64,000 nt of DNA, taken from Dioscorea cayenensis subsp. rotundata (Eukaryota > Streptophyta > Magnoliopsida > Dioscoreales > Dioscoreaceae). Below the pieces are notes generated by a model, which saw nothing but the letters and a program-made list of their open reading frames with translations, was not told where the DNA came from and searched no databases. Below, one piece after another: positions 1-11,194 of the stretch. A program made the position numbers and the translations under genes. Every line of letters starts with the position of its first letter. The first letter of the stretch is position 1. The stretch is from NCBI RefSeq assembly GCF_009730915.1, contig NC_052475.1:30069016-30133015 (forward strand), in the 5' to 3' direction.

Positions 1-556
1 CGCCCCCTCCAAACAGAATGTCTGTTTTCTTGCTTCCCAACTCGGCAACTCCTACCTACTTAAACGGTTCCTGTACACGTGTCCTTTCACCTTTGGTGGT
101 GATAGTTACACACACCTAAATGTTTTGTTTTGTTGAAATTTTCTCCATTTCTTGGGATCCAGAGCTCTCAATTTCATTGAATTTAATGGAGGTGAGTTGA
201 GAGATCTTTTCCTCCATTTTTATGGTTTTCTTTTGTCTAAATAAAAATTTGAGTAAATTCTTGTGAATCCTCATGATTTCTGATTTATTGATTGGGATTG
301 ACATTTAATTTGTTCTGTTCTGTGAATGAAATTCTAATTAAGATGAATGGTGATTAGAACAAAGTGGATTACAGCTTCTCTGTTTCATTTCCCATTCTGT
401 TATTAATTTACTATTATTTTTATTGCTGAATATCTTGGTGTTTAATCTTCTTTGTTTTCTCATAAATTTATTGAATATATATATATATATATATATATAA
501 TTGATGAGCAATTGCATCTGCAGGTCTCATTGGATGATTGCAATCAGGAGAAGGGA
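1..556 (+). promoter_or_regulatory. Upstream region and leader of the BPA1-like gene
   Basis: No coding sequence is seen here. A splice acceptor (ATCTGCAG) ends at 523, so the leader probably contains an intron whose 5' exon lies near the left edge of the window. A short (TA)n tract lies at about 476-499. The leader exon 524-556 runs straight into the start codon at 557. The assignment is inferred from splice signals only. Confidence 0.4.
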
Positions 557-1797
557 ATGGATTCCCAGATGGTGATAAATGAAACTAATTGGACGATTGA
601 TGTCTCTGATGTGAGAATTGAAAATTTTTTCACTCTCAAATTCTCATATAATGAACTTTTATATGTAATTTTGGTGATAAATCACTAGAATATCATGTAA
701 AAATATAAACTACTCTTCAAAGAATCTCTGTTTTTAGTTATCAACCAATGCTTGATTTTTTTTAAAATTTTTTTTAAACCACTCTTTTGATCAATCAATC
801 AATCAATCAATTGCAGATAAGAACAGTGCTAGTTAGAAACATTTCAATTGCTGTCACTGAAAGGGATGTAAGAGAATTCTTTTCGTTTTCAGGGGAAATT
901 GATTACATTGAAATGCAAAGGTTTTCTTTTTACCTCCTTAAATTTCATTTGCAAATTTTTCCCTTAAAAGTTTGGTTTAAATTGAGACATTGCTTCACTT
1001 GTGGTAGTGAATCAGAAAAATCTCAACTAGCATTTGTGACTTTCAAAGATTCACAAGGAGCAGATACAGCAATGCTTCTCTCAGTAAGTAAAATTTCCGC
1101 GAAATTTTATCCATATTACTTGTAACATTAATTTAGTTCACGTTCAATCTCAGGGTGCAACTATAGCCGATCTTCCGGTCACTATAACACAAGTTATGGA
1201 TTACCGATTACCCCCGGGCTATTACAAACAACCCATCATCGTAAGTACATTATTAATTCTATCAACTTAAGCTTTTAAGTTGAATCAAGCACATACTCAT
1301 CTAATTGATGATAACTTATAACTTTGAAGGAAAGAGAACTACCACCAGCAGGGTCTGCAGTACGAAAAGCCGAAAATGTGGTGAGTAGTATGCTTGCAAA
1401 AGGTTTTAGTCTTGGCAAGGATGCATTAAAAAGGGCCAAGTCATTTGATGAGAAGCATCACTTGGTGCACAATGCCTCTGTAACAGTGGCATCCATTAAT
1501 CAGAAAATTGGACTCAGTGAAAAGATTGGCATTGGGACATCAATGGTCAGTGAGAAAGTTAGAGAAGTTGATGAACATTTTCAGGTGTCAGAGATTACTA
1601 GATCAGCCTATGCTGCCGCCGAGGAGACAGTGAGCAATGCAAGTTCAGTACTAATGAGCAACCAGTATGTCTCAACTGGTGCTTCATGGGTCTCAAATGT
1701 CTTTGGTATGGTTGCGAAGGCGGCCGGAGATGTTAGCATGATGACTAAAGAGAAGGTGGACAAGGCCGAGATTGAGAAGGAGATTATTCCATACTAA
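557..1797 (+). CDS. RRM protein, binding partner of ACD11 (BPA1)-like
   Basis: Five coding exons can be placed: 557-610, 817-920, 1008-1083, 1154-1240 and 1330-1797. All have GT-AG borders and the frame closes at 262 aa. Residues 19-107 form one RNA-recognition motif, with the RNP2-like TVLVRNIS and RNP1-like LAFVTFKD segments. The C-terminal half, about 108-262, carries the family's conserved run starting ELPPAGSAVRKAENVVSSML, then the blocks DALKRAKSFDEKH, KIGLSEKI, VREVDEHFQVSE and TGASWVSNVF. Members of this family bind the sphingolipid-transfer protein ACD11 and damp immune cell death; that role is known from Arabidopsis, not shown here. The C-terminus is shorter than usual. It ends in KEIIPY just before a retroelement-like motif, so the tail may have been changed by an insertion. 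The family call is sure; the exact terminus is less so. Confidence 0.87.
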
Positions 1798-1799
1798 TA

Positions 1800-1811
1800 T
1801 GGTATCAGAGC
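1800..1811 (+). repeat. Initiator-tRNA-Met primer-binding-site-like motif
   Basis: TGGTATCAGAGC matches the primer-binding site of many plant Ty1/copia elements (complement of the 3' end of initiator tRNA-Met). It starts three bases after the stop codon of the BPA1-like gene. No LTR, gag or pol sequence is seen around it, so at most it is a small fossil scrap. A chance 12-mer cannot be excluded. Confidence 0.35.
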
Positions 1812-1884
1812 TTGGTTTGTAATATACTCGACACAAAAGACTTTGACTTAGTATACTCCACACAAGACTTAAAAGTCAAAGTCA

Positions 1885-2190
1885 ATGTTAGAGGTTATAT
1901 ATATACATATATATGTTACTTTAACACTAGTTATTCTTGAGAGCAAAGTAGGGAAAATTAAGAAGGCAGAATTTCCAATGGTTTTGAGCAAAATTATGGA
2001 GTGGATTGAAGAGAGTTTAAGTGATAGTCCTTTGGGGAAGAGTATTTTGTATTGTATTTTGTGTTCTTCTTTATCATCTGAAGAGAATGAAGGCTTGAAA
2101 GAGGAACTTGAAAATGAAAGTGATGATCCGGCGATCGCCGGAAACCATGAGGCGCAGGAGCATTTCAGGGGACGTCTTCTTGGCCCTTGA
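1885..2190 (+). other. Open frame after the BPA1-like gene, possible alternative 3' exon
   Basis: A 101-codon frame follows the BPA1-like stop codon. Its second half (about residues 30-101) looks protein-like: MEWIEESLSDSPLGKS, then an acidic EEN/EEL/ENESDD stretch, ending GRLLGP. The first 25 residues are AT-rich and look non-coding. I recognise no family. It may be an alternative last exon, the displaced original C-terminus of the BPA1-like gene, or 3' UTR that happens to be open. No convincing splice joins it to the preceding exon. Confidence 0.25.
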
Positions 2191-3493
2191 TGTTTTTGTT
2201 TCTTTTTGTGTTTGTCTTTGTGTTTGGCTAGTGTTTTTCTTCTCTTCTGAAACTAGTGATATTGTTCTTTAAGTTTTACACTTGGATGGATGTATGACTT
2301 GTTAGTGTTGTAATGAATGATTACCAGTATGATTATATGTAAATTTGGCTTCTGTTTTTGCTGTTTTGGATGATAACTACTTTGTTGTGTGAGAGTAAGA
2401 ACTGGGAGAGAAAAGATCATATTATCTTGAGGATTTGCCCAAAAAAAAAAAAGGCTTTCTTTTTTTCCCTATATAATGAAGTTTGTCTGAAATTACTTTG
2501 AGTTGGGAATGAAAGATCAGAGATGCATTCGAAAATATTTGCAGATTTACCAAAAAGTTCATGTCAGTGACATTAGTCTGATATAATAAAAAATAAGTGC
2601 AGAATTTTTAAGCATCCGATTTCAAGTTTTAATAAACACAACAATAATAGTAATAGGTCCTCAATGTATATATTCAGATTTACAGTTCAAACTTTGTGTT
2701 CCCAAATGAAGGCATGTAGATTGAACTATCAATTCTCATTTCATGTCAAAATCGTGTTTGTTATATTTATAAAAAAACAAATATACAAATATATAACATC
2801 AGCAGCAACATCATCACCATTAATGAAAACAGTGAAATTTGATATGGATTTTGGAAGACATTATTATGAAAGTAGTAGCTCTTTAGCTTCATTTCCAACT
2901 AAAATATGTTACGGTTAACATAATATAAAAAAAAAAGAGTCAATTTCATCTATCGGTGATTTATCTAAATTATTAAAAAAAATAAAAATAACAATAAAAT
3001 TCATGTAAACCCACCCACCCCACACGCTCTAAATATAAAGACTTTCTAAGGAAGTAATTATAATAAAAAAAAAAAAAAAATTGTTTCGGCTATCTCTTGA
3101 AAAAAATGAAAAACTAACTTTGTTTTTTAATGAAACGAAGAAAGGTGCATACATATTATGGTGAGAAATGTTGAGTAGTGCGCCAGGTTGGCATGCACTC
3201 TACCTTGTGTTTTGACTTTTGAGAGTCATTGTTTGTCCACTAACTTTAAAGTTAAATAAAAAAACATAACAGACGAGTGGTAGTAGGCCAATTGAGCTTG
3301 ATCATATCATTGCAAAAGACTATGCTTATCGTGTCATATATATACTCCTATTTTATATTCTAAAATTGTGTGGTGAGTAGTAGGCAATCTGTAGATATGT
3401 TTTCTTTAATATATATTTCTCTATCACAGATTCACAAGAAGCATGGCATGGCATGGAGACTTGTGCAACTTTTTTTTTTTCCAGACTAGAGAA

Positions 3494-3527
<34 letters not shown>

Positions 3528-3722
3528 TTCGATTTGTCAAAAACATTAGATAGATGGAGTATGAAAATTATATTAGTGCTTAAGATGACATAATGATATA
3601 CCAAAAAGGAAGTCTCCCCAACTCCCAAGAACTTGCAAGGCTTCTTCATTTTATAATTAATAAATATATATGGTAAAAAAAAATTGATTGATTTAGTGAT
3701 GATGATATACATAATTAAAAAC
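2191..3722. other. AT-rich intergenic region
   Basis: This holds the likely 3' UTR of the BPA1-like gene up to about 2350, then AT-rich spacer. A (TA)n tract lies at about 3498-3524, and short A-runs occur near 2440 and 3063. Small open frames here have no family features. I see no gene. Confidence 0.6.
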
Positions 3723-3793
3723 TGCGCATCCGGGGAATCGAACCCCGGTCAGTACCGTGGGAGGGTACTATGATACCACTACACCAGATGCGC
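3723..3793 (-). tRNA. tRNA-Gly (anticodon CCC)
   Basis: On the minus strand the 71 nt fold into a full cloverleaf. The 7-bp acceptor stem is GCGCATC/GATGCGC with discriminator A at 3723. The D arm contains the A box TGGTGTAGTGG. The anticodon stem GTACC/GGTAC encloses the loop CTCCCAC, giving anticodon CCC. The T arm CCGGG-TTCGATT-CCCGG carries the B box. A run of five T follows at once on the minus strand (plus-strand 3717-3721), a Pol III terminator. CAA triplets occur just upstream of the 5' end, as is usual for plant tRNA genes. There is no intron and no encoded CCA. Confidence 0.96.
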
Positions 3794-4067
3794 TTCCTTG
3801 CTTGTGCTTCCTTAAAAACTATAAGACTTTTAATATTTCTCCATAATATCTTCACTCTTACAACTACGTAGATAATAAAATCTTCATATATGCCAAAGTT
3901 TGATATCATTTGAGATAATAAAAAACTTATCACCCTGCAATCTCCCCCACTCAAAAGTCTCAAATCTTACTAATTACTTATCCATAATTCTCTCTCAAAT
4001 AATAATAATATCATGATTTTTCAGTGAATATATTAATTATATTCTATTAAGTTTTGTCATTCCCACC

Positions 4068-4639
4068 CAGGGGTGGTAACGGGGCGGAGTGGGGGCGGGG
4101 AGGCCTCTCCCCGTCCCCCTCCCCACCAATAGCGGAGACGGGGATTCCTCATCCCCGATTCTCCGATGGGAGAAATTTGCTTCCCCATCCCTATCCCCGC
4201 AGGGATCCCCTCCCCGCGGGGATCCTCAAGGGGATTTTCTATTTGCAAACATATTATTACATTTGGAACATGAAAACTATTCTACATAGATATATATACA
4301 TAAAAATATGATAACATTAAAACTACTCAACATAGTGCTCAACAAACTTATCAAACCAACATTTAAACACTTAAAAAAAATTTCTCCAAATGGTAGTCAA
4401 TATAAAGCAAAACATAAAATTTAGAATTCATACAAGTAGGTAGTATGTTATTACAATCAAATAAAACGACGACTTAACATATGTACTTCGGCTTTTGAAT
4501 TTATATAAAACCTCTCATAACTAATTTTAATTGTTATTAGTTTAAAATAAATATTTTATGTAATTAGTCCAATTAAATTAAAATTAGAGTTTTTTATATC
4601 ATTTTTAGGCTTTTGAATTTTTGAATGTTGGAAAAAATT

Positions 4640-4708
<69 letters not shown>

Positions 4709-5387
4709 TCTTAATTGGGTCGGGGATCCCCACAAGGCGGGGAGAGCATTCCCCGCCCCCATCCCCGTTTAGGAAATGGGGAGGGATTGGTCTGTTGGGA
4801 ATTCGGATTCCCACTGAAGATCGAGAGAGAAAAATAAAGTAGAAAACAATCACAAGAAAGACAAGATTTACGTGGTTCGGCAAGATTGCCTACGTCCACG
4901 GCCGCACTAGGGTTTTTATTTCAATATCCGAAAGCACTCATACATCTTACAAGGGACTGTCTATATATAGAAGAAATCGGGGTATATCTGGATTAGATCT
5001 TTGAGGCATATCTGGATTAGAACTCTGAGGCATATCTGGAAGAGGGTAAATCATATCTGGATCCTAGCCCTATCTGGATCCTAAACTTATCCAGATCCTA
5101 AACCTATCTGGATATAAATCCTATCTGGGTACAATTTACAAGATTATCAAACTATAATCCTAACCATATACAAATTACCCTTGTATCCTACTGCGGGGCG
5201 TTCTCCCCGCACCTCCAACCTAAACTGATGCTCTCCCGCACCTCCTGGGGTGTCACACAATCAGGCTCCACATACCCAACATGGTCCCCATCCCCACCCC
5301 CACGGGGGAGAGATTCTGGGAATCTCCATCCCCATCGGATCGGATCCCCATAGGGATGGGGGATTCCTCGCCCCACTACCACCCCTA
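4068..5387. mobile_element. Non-autonomous hAT-type DNA transposon
   Basis: The ends are inverted repeats: CAGGGGTGGTAACGGGGCGG on the left and, read inward from the right, TAGGGGTGGTAGTGGGGCGA, with 16 of 20 bases matching. They are flanked by a perfect 8-bp target duplication TTCCCACC (4060-4067 and 5388-5395). An 8-bp duplication with C/TAGGGGTG ends is typical of hAT elements. The subterminal regions are GC-rich and read GGGGATCC-like words in both orientations. No transposase frame exists, so it would have moved in trans. The 1,320 bp include a later 489-bp solo LTR and a (TA)n tract at about 4643-4706; without the LTR and its second 5-bp duplication the element is about 826 bp. Confidence 0.88.
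4793..5281. mobile_element. Solo LTR of an LTR retrotransposon, nested in the hAT element
   Basis: The 489-bp unit begins TGTTGGGA and ends CCCAACA, a perfect terminal TG...CA inverted repeat. It is flanked by an exact 5-bp duplication TGGTC (4788-4792 and 5282-5286). It lies wholly inside the hAT element, so it came later. No internal region or second LTR is present, as expected after LTR-LTR recombination. A TATATATAGAAG stretch at about 4972 may be the old promoter. Superfamily cannot be settled from an LTR alone; Ty1/copia is my guess. The intact duplication suggests a fairly young insertion. Confidence 0.88.
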
Positions 5388-5395
5388 TTCCCACC

Positions 5396-6594
5396 TCAGT
5401 GTATTTGTGTAGTAAATTCTTAACTGTTTCTTAAGACAAACCCAGACCAAAATATTTACAAGTCGGAGAATTACTTATCAATTTCATTTCAGGAACATGG
5501 CATTTGATAATTTGATGTAGTTGAAACGGTAACGGATTTTAGTTATTAATATTTTTATAAATTCTTATATTTAAAAATATATTTGAAAAAAATATAGGAG
5601 AATCGAACTCAATATTTGGTTGGATGTATTGATAAAAAAAATTCTAAGTTTTGATTTGAAGAAACTATGTTTAGTTTGGTATATTTAAAACATATGGACA
5701 GTTAGGGTGAGATTTCCCACCCATGTTGACCATTAGATTTTATTAATACAAAATAAATAATTAAAAAAATATTTCATTGTTTTTAGTACGTAATTATGTT
5801 TTTATTGTATTAAATTCACTTCATATGTCTAATATGTTTTGTTTATTTCTTTATTATTTATTTGTTTTTAGATAATATAAAATTCAGCTTTCTCAACTTT
5901 TAAAATTAGATTACCAAAAGCCAAACCAGCATAAGAAATAATAAATCCAAATTAGAAAATAAAAAATAAAGCAAACTGAACCAAATTAATTGCAAAAACT
6001 AACTATTAATATTTGAGATACTTCATGCAAATAATTAAAAAATAAAAATAAAAATAAACCACACTCCATTAAGATAAAAGAGGGTACAAAAAAGTGCAAT
6101 GCATAGAACAATCAGCAAAATCTATTCATGGAGGTGACTAACTAATTTGACAAAAAATTGATTTCATCAATTGGTAATCCTTGAAAAATGAAATCCTCAA
6201 ATAATTTGACAAAAATCTAATCATGGAGGTGGGGACTTCATCAAATTAAAGCCAATTGAATGCACTCTCAAATGAACTGCTTGATACGTGTAACGCCCCA
6301 AGCACAAGGCTTCAATTTACAGTAATTGGAGCCAATACGACGGACAGGCAAGAGCGCTCAATGCACAGAACAATCAGCAGATGCAGCCATTAAGAGCACA
6401 AAAGTTGACTAACTAATTTCTGTGTTTTATCAACAGCATGACTAACTAATCAGTTTCTATGTTTCTCTCGATCCAGAACTTATATTATGAACAGTGTGAC
6501 TAACTAATTTAAGTGTTTTTGAGTTTTTCAGAAAAACAAAAGTTACATTCACCAGATGGAAGAAAAGTACCTTATGCTCAATTCTTCCAACTCT
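5396..6594. other. AT-rich spacer and 3' flank of TOC34
   Basis: No gene is seen. The stretch near 6290-6600 is less AT-rich and probably includes the TOC34 3' UTR. It carries repeated phrases around TGACTAACTAATTT (about 6135, 6404, 6438 and 6488), which look like a degenerate local duplication. Confidence 0.5.
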
Positions 6595-8640
6595 TTAACT
6601 GGTGAAGTCCGAGCCATGTTGTTCCTTGAATGATTTGGTTTCCTTTGCAATGTCATTGTCTATGGCTAGCTTAATTAGTTTCACTAGCAAGCACTGGAAA
6701 GCAGGAAGAAAAAAAGTAAAAACAGGATGAAGTTAGTATTTGGTGTGAAATAGTATTATTCAGTACCTGATTTGAATGTAAGAGAAGGCCACAAAAGCTA
6801 ACCTCAATCAGTACCATAGGTATAAAGACCAACTTGCCAAAGAGGGTTGAGTCAGTTACTTTCGGGACAACAGAGATAGCCCCACTACCATTCAAGGCAA
6901 CACCTGTGATTACTTCCATCAAGTTTGGAATCCATACAGTACCATCAGGAACAATCTGTTTTAAGAACAAATTTAGTCTCTTAACTGCATTAAGATTAGG
7001 ATACAACAAAGAAAACATGGCCTGGAAAGAAAATGGGCTGCCTACCTTTTCCCCAAGACCATTCGTCTCACATCTCCAAGAATTTTCAACCAGAGCTACT
7101 GGAATCCCATGATCCTAACAAAGCAAAGGAAGAATGTTTCTTAGCTCATTCTTATCTTCACTTATTTAAACAACGAGAAACCAATTGAACATGGTCGAAT
7201 CATGGAAAGTAATAACCATTAGTATGGCATGATCAAGGGAGAACAACCGCTAATTGGTTCATATAAAATAAAGTGGCTGCATCACTGTTGTGGACTTGAT
7301 ATCAATAGAAATGAATAAAATTCAGCAAAATTAAGAAAATTTCAATTGAAGTTCAGATGATAAAGTTGCTAAAAATGGTTATTTATCCACTTTCATCATG
7401 TATGTATATATATAACTAATAGAACTGATACAGTCAAAAGAGTTTATTGATATCTAAAATTAAGTTTAAGATAGAAAACAGATACATGCTCAAAAAATGA
7501 TTTCAAAAATTTGTCAGAGATGAACTAGTTCATACCTGAAATTCTTGTTGATTTATACAAGCACCTGACCTGATGAATTTCAGTACTGCTTCAGATCGTT
7601 CAGCAAAATACTCTATATAATCCAACCCACTGGGTGGTGTGAATTGAGCATGGGTTAAGGCAACCAAACACCTCCTCCATATTTCTTTACCAAAATTGTC
7701 AGTGATGGCTTTAGCGACATCTCTATCCAAGTTACCTACTCTATATGCATCTAAACGACACACATAGATGAGAACATCGATAGTCTTGTTCAGAAGAAAT
7801 CTGTCATATAAGAGCAGCCTCTTCTCATTATATAACTAATAGAAATAAAGCACACCAGTATAATGTATTGAAAGGGCTCCATCCACAAGTATTCACAAGC
7901 AGTTACAAAAACCAGACTTCCTTCTTATTTGTGATTTCCATTAACAAAGTAATAGATCAAAGGTTCACATTAAGAAGATCATAATTATAAAGTAGGAACA
8001 GGGCAATCTTAATGTGGATTTCCCTTGCCAGTTAGCATATATATATATATATATATATATTAACATCATTTTCTTTCTATTTCCTTAACATATCAGTATA
8101 AGAGCAAGAAGTAAGTTGCAAGAAATTACTGGAATAGAATACAAACCTCCTAATGCTACTGAGGGTTTGCTTATTGACTTGTCCATCTGAAACTAGCCCG
8201 GGGGTGTCAATGATGTTCAAAGTGAACCCACCTCGAGAGCGTGAGAACATCAGTGGTGTTGACCCTTCTTCCTGTATAACGTAGTTGAAAATTATAAAAA
8301 GGCCAAAAATCACACCTTCAAAAGAATTTAATATAGTGCATCACCTGAAAGGCAGTGACAGAGGACACTCTCTCCCCTAAAATGGAGTTCACTATTGATG
8401 ATTTTCCCACACCACCTTTCCCCATCACCAAGATCGTCAATGTGTTCACATTCTGCAATAGAAGAAACCATCGGACATACGAGAACAAAAGTCATGCTAA
8501 ATATAAGAGATATATATATATATATGAGTTAAAATCAGGACCTGTTGATTCAGATTCCCAAACAAGACATCCAGCTTGGCCTGTGTAGGTTCAGGGAATG
8601 TTTGGAAACCAGACCACTCACTAGCTGCTTTGATCTCCAT
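6595..8640 (-). CDS. TOC34: Translocase of chloroplast 34 (Toc34/Toc33 GTPase)
   Basis: Seven coding exons (8542-8640, 8345-8452, 8147-8271, 7536-7800, 7046-7114, 6803-6955, 6595-6693), all GT-AG, give 305 aa; pea Toc34 is 310 aa. It is a GTP-regulated preprotein receptor of the chloroplast outer-envelope TOC complex, working with Toc159 and Toc75. Visible motifs are the P-loop GKGGVGKS (residues 44-51), G3 DTPG (91-94) and the G4-region THAQF. One hydrophobic segment near 263-284 (LVFIPMVLIECLLVKLI) is the usual C-terminal envelope anchor, followed by a short basic tail. An oddity is that the segment normally reading YVDRLDAYR reads YVCRLDAYR here, with Cys in place of Asp. The start at 8640 gives the family's N-terminal helix ending in NLNQQ, before the second exon's NVNTLTILVMG. 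Confidence 0.95.
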
Positions 8641-10000
8641 ATATGAAAACCTACTGCTGAAAATCATTAAAGAAAAACGTTAGGTACAGCATTGAAAAAG
8701 AAAATTCATGAGAAATAAGGTTATAACCAGCTATTATTCAAATAAATATATTACATTGATGAATAAAAGGCATTAAAAGGAAAAGAATAAGATATATATA
8801 TATATATATATATATATCCCATACAAACACAATTCAGTGCAGCCCTTGCAAGGAAACAGCTCAAAAAGTATAGAAATAAAAGAACATAAATTACACAACA
8901 CACACACAATGAAATGCCCAGAATTCAGATAAAATTATGAAAAAATAGAAACAAATATCATTAAGAATTATAAAATCTCCTCGAGCGAGCTTGATGGGAA
9001 TTACTGATCTAACTACACTTCTTTAGAAAAAGCATAAATAGAAGGAATATATAACGAGAATCGTCAACTAGCTACGATCTCAATAATGGTGACAAATCAA
9101 AGAATTCTTCAAAGAAAAAATCAAGATTATGACGAAAAATTAGCATTCCGGTTTCTAAATAGCACAAGAACACCAATGAGAGAACAACATTACAAGAATC
9201 ACCATGCAAAGCAAAAAATAGCAATTGAAATGCAAAAACAAGTGAAAACTAAACGAATCACTAGGGAATCAAGAAAACGTAAACCCTAGAACAGGACGGC
9301 AGTGGAGTTGTGAGCTTCGAAAGAGCTCACCCGATCGAAGAACCGCGAATCCCAAAAAACGCGAAATGGTTTATCGACGTTTTCAGGAAGCTGAACCGCC
9401 AATTAAGGAAATGAAATTTATTAGGAGTGGAGGACCACTAATGAGGGTGACGAAATCATGAGGGTATTGGCCTCGGGATCGTAACTTTGGGAGGTGATCT
9501 TACGGCGGATGGCAGCTCAATGTGGGGGCTGGTGGTTCTAGTGACGTATCACTCCTCAATTCACAGGAATTAGTTACTCTATTTTTTTATTTTTTTTTTA
9601 AGAAATAATGGACATTTGCCTGCAAAACCTTACAATTGCTTTTCCCACAAAAACTAGTGATTTGATTGAAAATTTGATTAAATTTTACAAAATGATATAC
9701 AAATAAACCTGTATATATATCATGAGGCCATGAAAGGGAAGACAAACCAACAAACACCTGAAAAATTAGAACAAATATTTTTTAAGTAGCTAACAATAAA
9801 AGAAAAATCCAGTATAGTTACTTGCAGCGGAGAGTGTAGTTAGAAGCAGAACAGCTGTGGTTCCCATGGAGGGAAAAGAATTTTTGAAAAAATGAGGGTG
9901 TAAGAGGTAAATTCATGTTTGCCAAGGGGGTAATAAGTGAAAGTCCCTTCCAAAAATGATGAAAATCCCATGTTAGCTTTGCCTTCGATGTGGATGAGAA
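8641..10000. promoter_or_regulatory. TOC34 5' leader with probable intron, and divergent promoter region
   Basis: An acceptor (GATTTTCAG) lies 22 bases upstream of the TOC34 start. The leader therefore probably contains an intron of about 0.6 kb whose 5' exon lies near 9290-9350, where composition turns GC-richer. A (TA)n tract sits at about 8793-8817. The palindromic word GTGACGTATCAC occurs near 9541. From about 9560 to 9930 the sequence is AT-rich spacer before the next, divergently placed gene. The start at 9086 of a 67-codon plus-strand frame lies inside the presumed leader and looks like chance. Confidence 0.45.
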
Positions 10001-10620
10001 ATGAGAAGCTGTTGTGCTATCCTATCCATCTTCTCACCTCTCCTCAAACCACCACCACCACCACCACCACCACCACCACCATGCTTCACTCTCCACTCAC
10101 CATTAATAAGTTGCCGGGCTCGAGCAGCAGGAAGACAAGGAGCTGCTCAACAACTGGTGAGCCCGTGTAGAGCTCGAAGGAGAGTGAGATATGACAATGA
10201 TGATGAAGATGACGACGAGGAGTATGGAAACAATGCGGAGTTCCAAATGTTGGAGGCTTACAGTGACTCAGCTCGCTCCGAGGCCCTTCTTGTTCGTGCC
10301 ACAGTCGATGACCAAGAAGAGGAAGTTCTTGTCTTCAGGGTGCACACTTGGTCTTTTTAATCCCTGTCAGTCTATTTTAATAGAAACAGAAATAATTCAA
10401 CAACTTATACTCACTGAACTGGATTAAATTTTCGGCACAGGGGTTCTCATCTTGCTTGAGTGGTAGAACAGCACCAGATCCATCCAAAAGTGTTCTCCCA
10501 GCCAATGCAGTGATACAGTCCATTGATGTAGTTAGGGGGCCATTTGATCCTTCTAATATTGAGTACCTGGAGAAAGGCTTGACCTGGGAGGCATTCAAGA
10601 CACGGCTCCAGGCTCTGTGA
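10001..10620 (+). CDS. Conserved small protein, probably plastid-targeted, function unknown
   Basis: Two exons, 10001-10339 and 10441-10620, with a 101-bp intron, give 172 aa. The N-terminus (about 1-50) is poor in acidic residues, has a run of 11 prolines encoded by a CCA/CAC repeat (about 10047-10082), and is rich in Ser, Arg and Ala, like a chloroplast transit peptide. Then come an acidic stretch DNDDEDDDEE and a compact domain of about 90 residues. This contains SARSEALLVRATVDDQEEE, the splice junction FRGFSSCLSGRTAPDPSKSV, and IQSIDVVRGPFDPSNIEYLE. The junction restores a smooth reading frame, which supports the model. I recall this as a conserved plant protein but cannot name it safely. 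Its 3' end converges on MAP70. Confidence 0.72.
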
Positions 10621-11194
10621 ATGAAGATGATATCTGCAAGTCTGCAACTGTGTATCTGAAATAGTGGAAGAAAAATTTTGTGAATGCTGAAAGATAATTT
10701 GTGTGAAAGATAAAGCAATTGCTCATTCAGAATGGAATGCGGTCTTAAATCAGTTAAAATCAATAATATGAATGATCACAAATCATTGACTATCCTTTCT
10801 CCAAGAAACATATGATTCTGAGCTTAAAGAAAACAGAAACCCAAGTTGAATAGATAGGGAGCTCATCTGAAATTACAAATCATATTCACATCCTTGGAGA
10901 AAGAAACACCAAACTGAAAATTACAAATAAAACTCCGACGAAAGGCCCACCAACCTATACAACTAAACGAACAAAATACTGAAGTAAACATGGTGCCATA
11001 GGGTTAGCCACCATTCACATCACTTCTGCTACTGTTATCGCAACGGAGAAGTTAGATGCAGACCCTCTGTTTAAATGGTTGCAGGGCCCATGGCGACGGT
11101 TCTGATATTAAAGTCAATGTGAAGTTTTGGGGGAATGTGAGAGAAGATATTAGGGAGGACTAACAGTTTCCACACAGCCTCGAATTTGAAGGAG
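10621..11194. other. Convergent 3' flanks of the 10-kb gene and MAP70
   Basis: This 574-bp interval holds the 3' UTRs of two convergent genes. Minus-strand frames that overlap the preceding gene and reach to about 10763 are shadows of its exon. No separate gene is seen. Confidence 0.6.

Noticed and set aside
4556-4899. Overlapping frames rich in Tyr-Ile
   Set aside because: They are translations of a (TA)n tract inside the hAT element and have no protein character.
10377-10763. 128-codon minus-strand frame
   Set aside because: It overlaps exon 2 of the plus-strand gene at 10001-10620, which gives a better, spliced protein.
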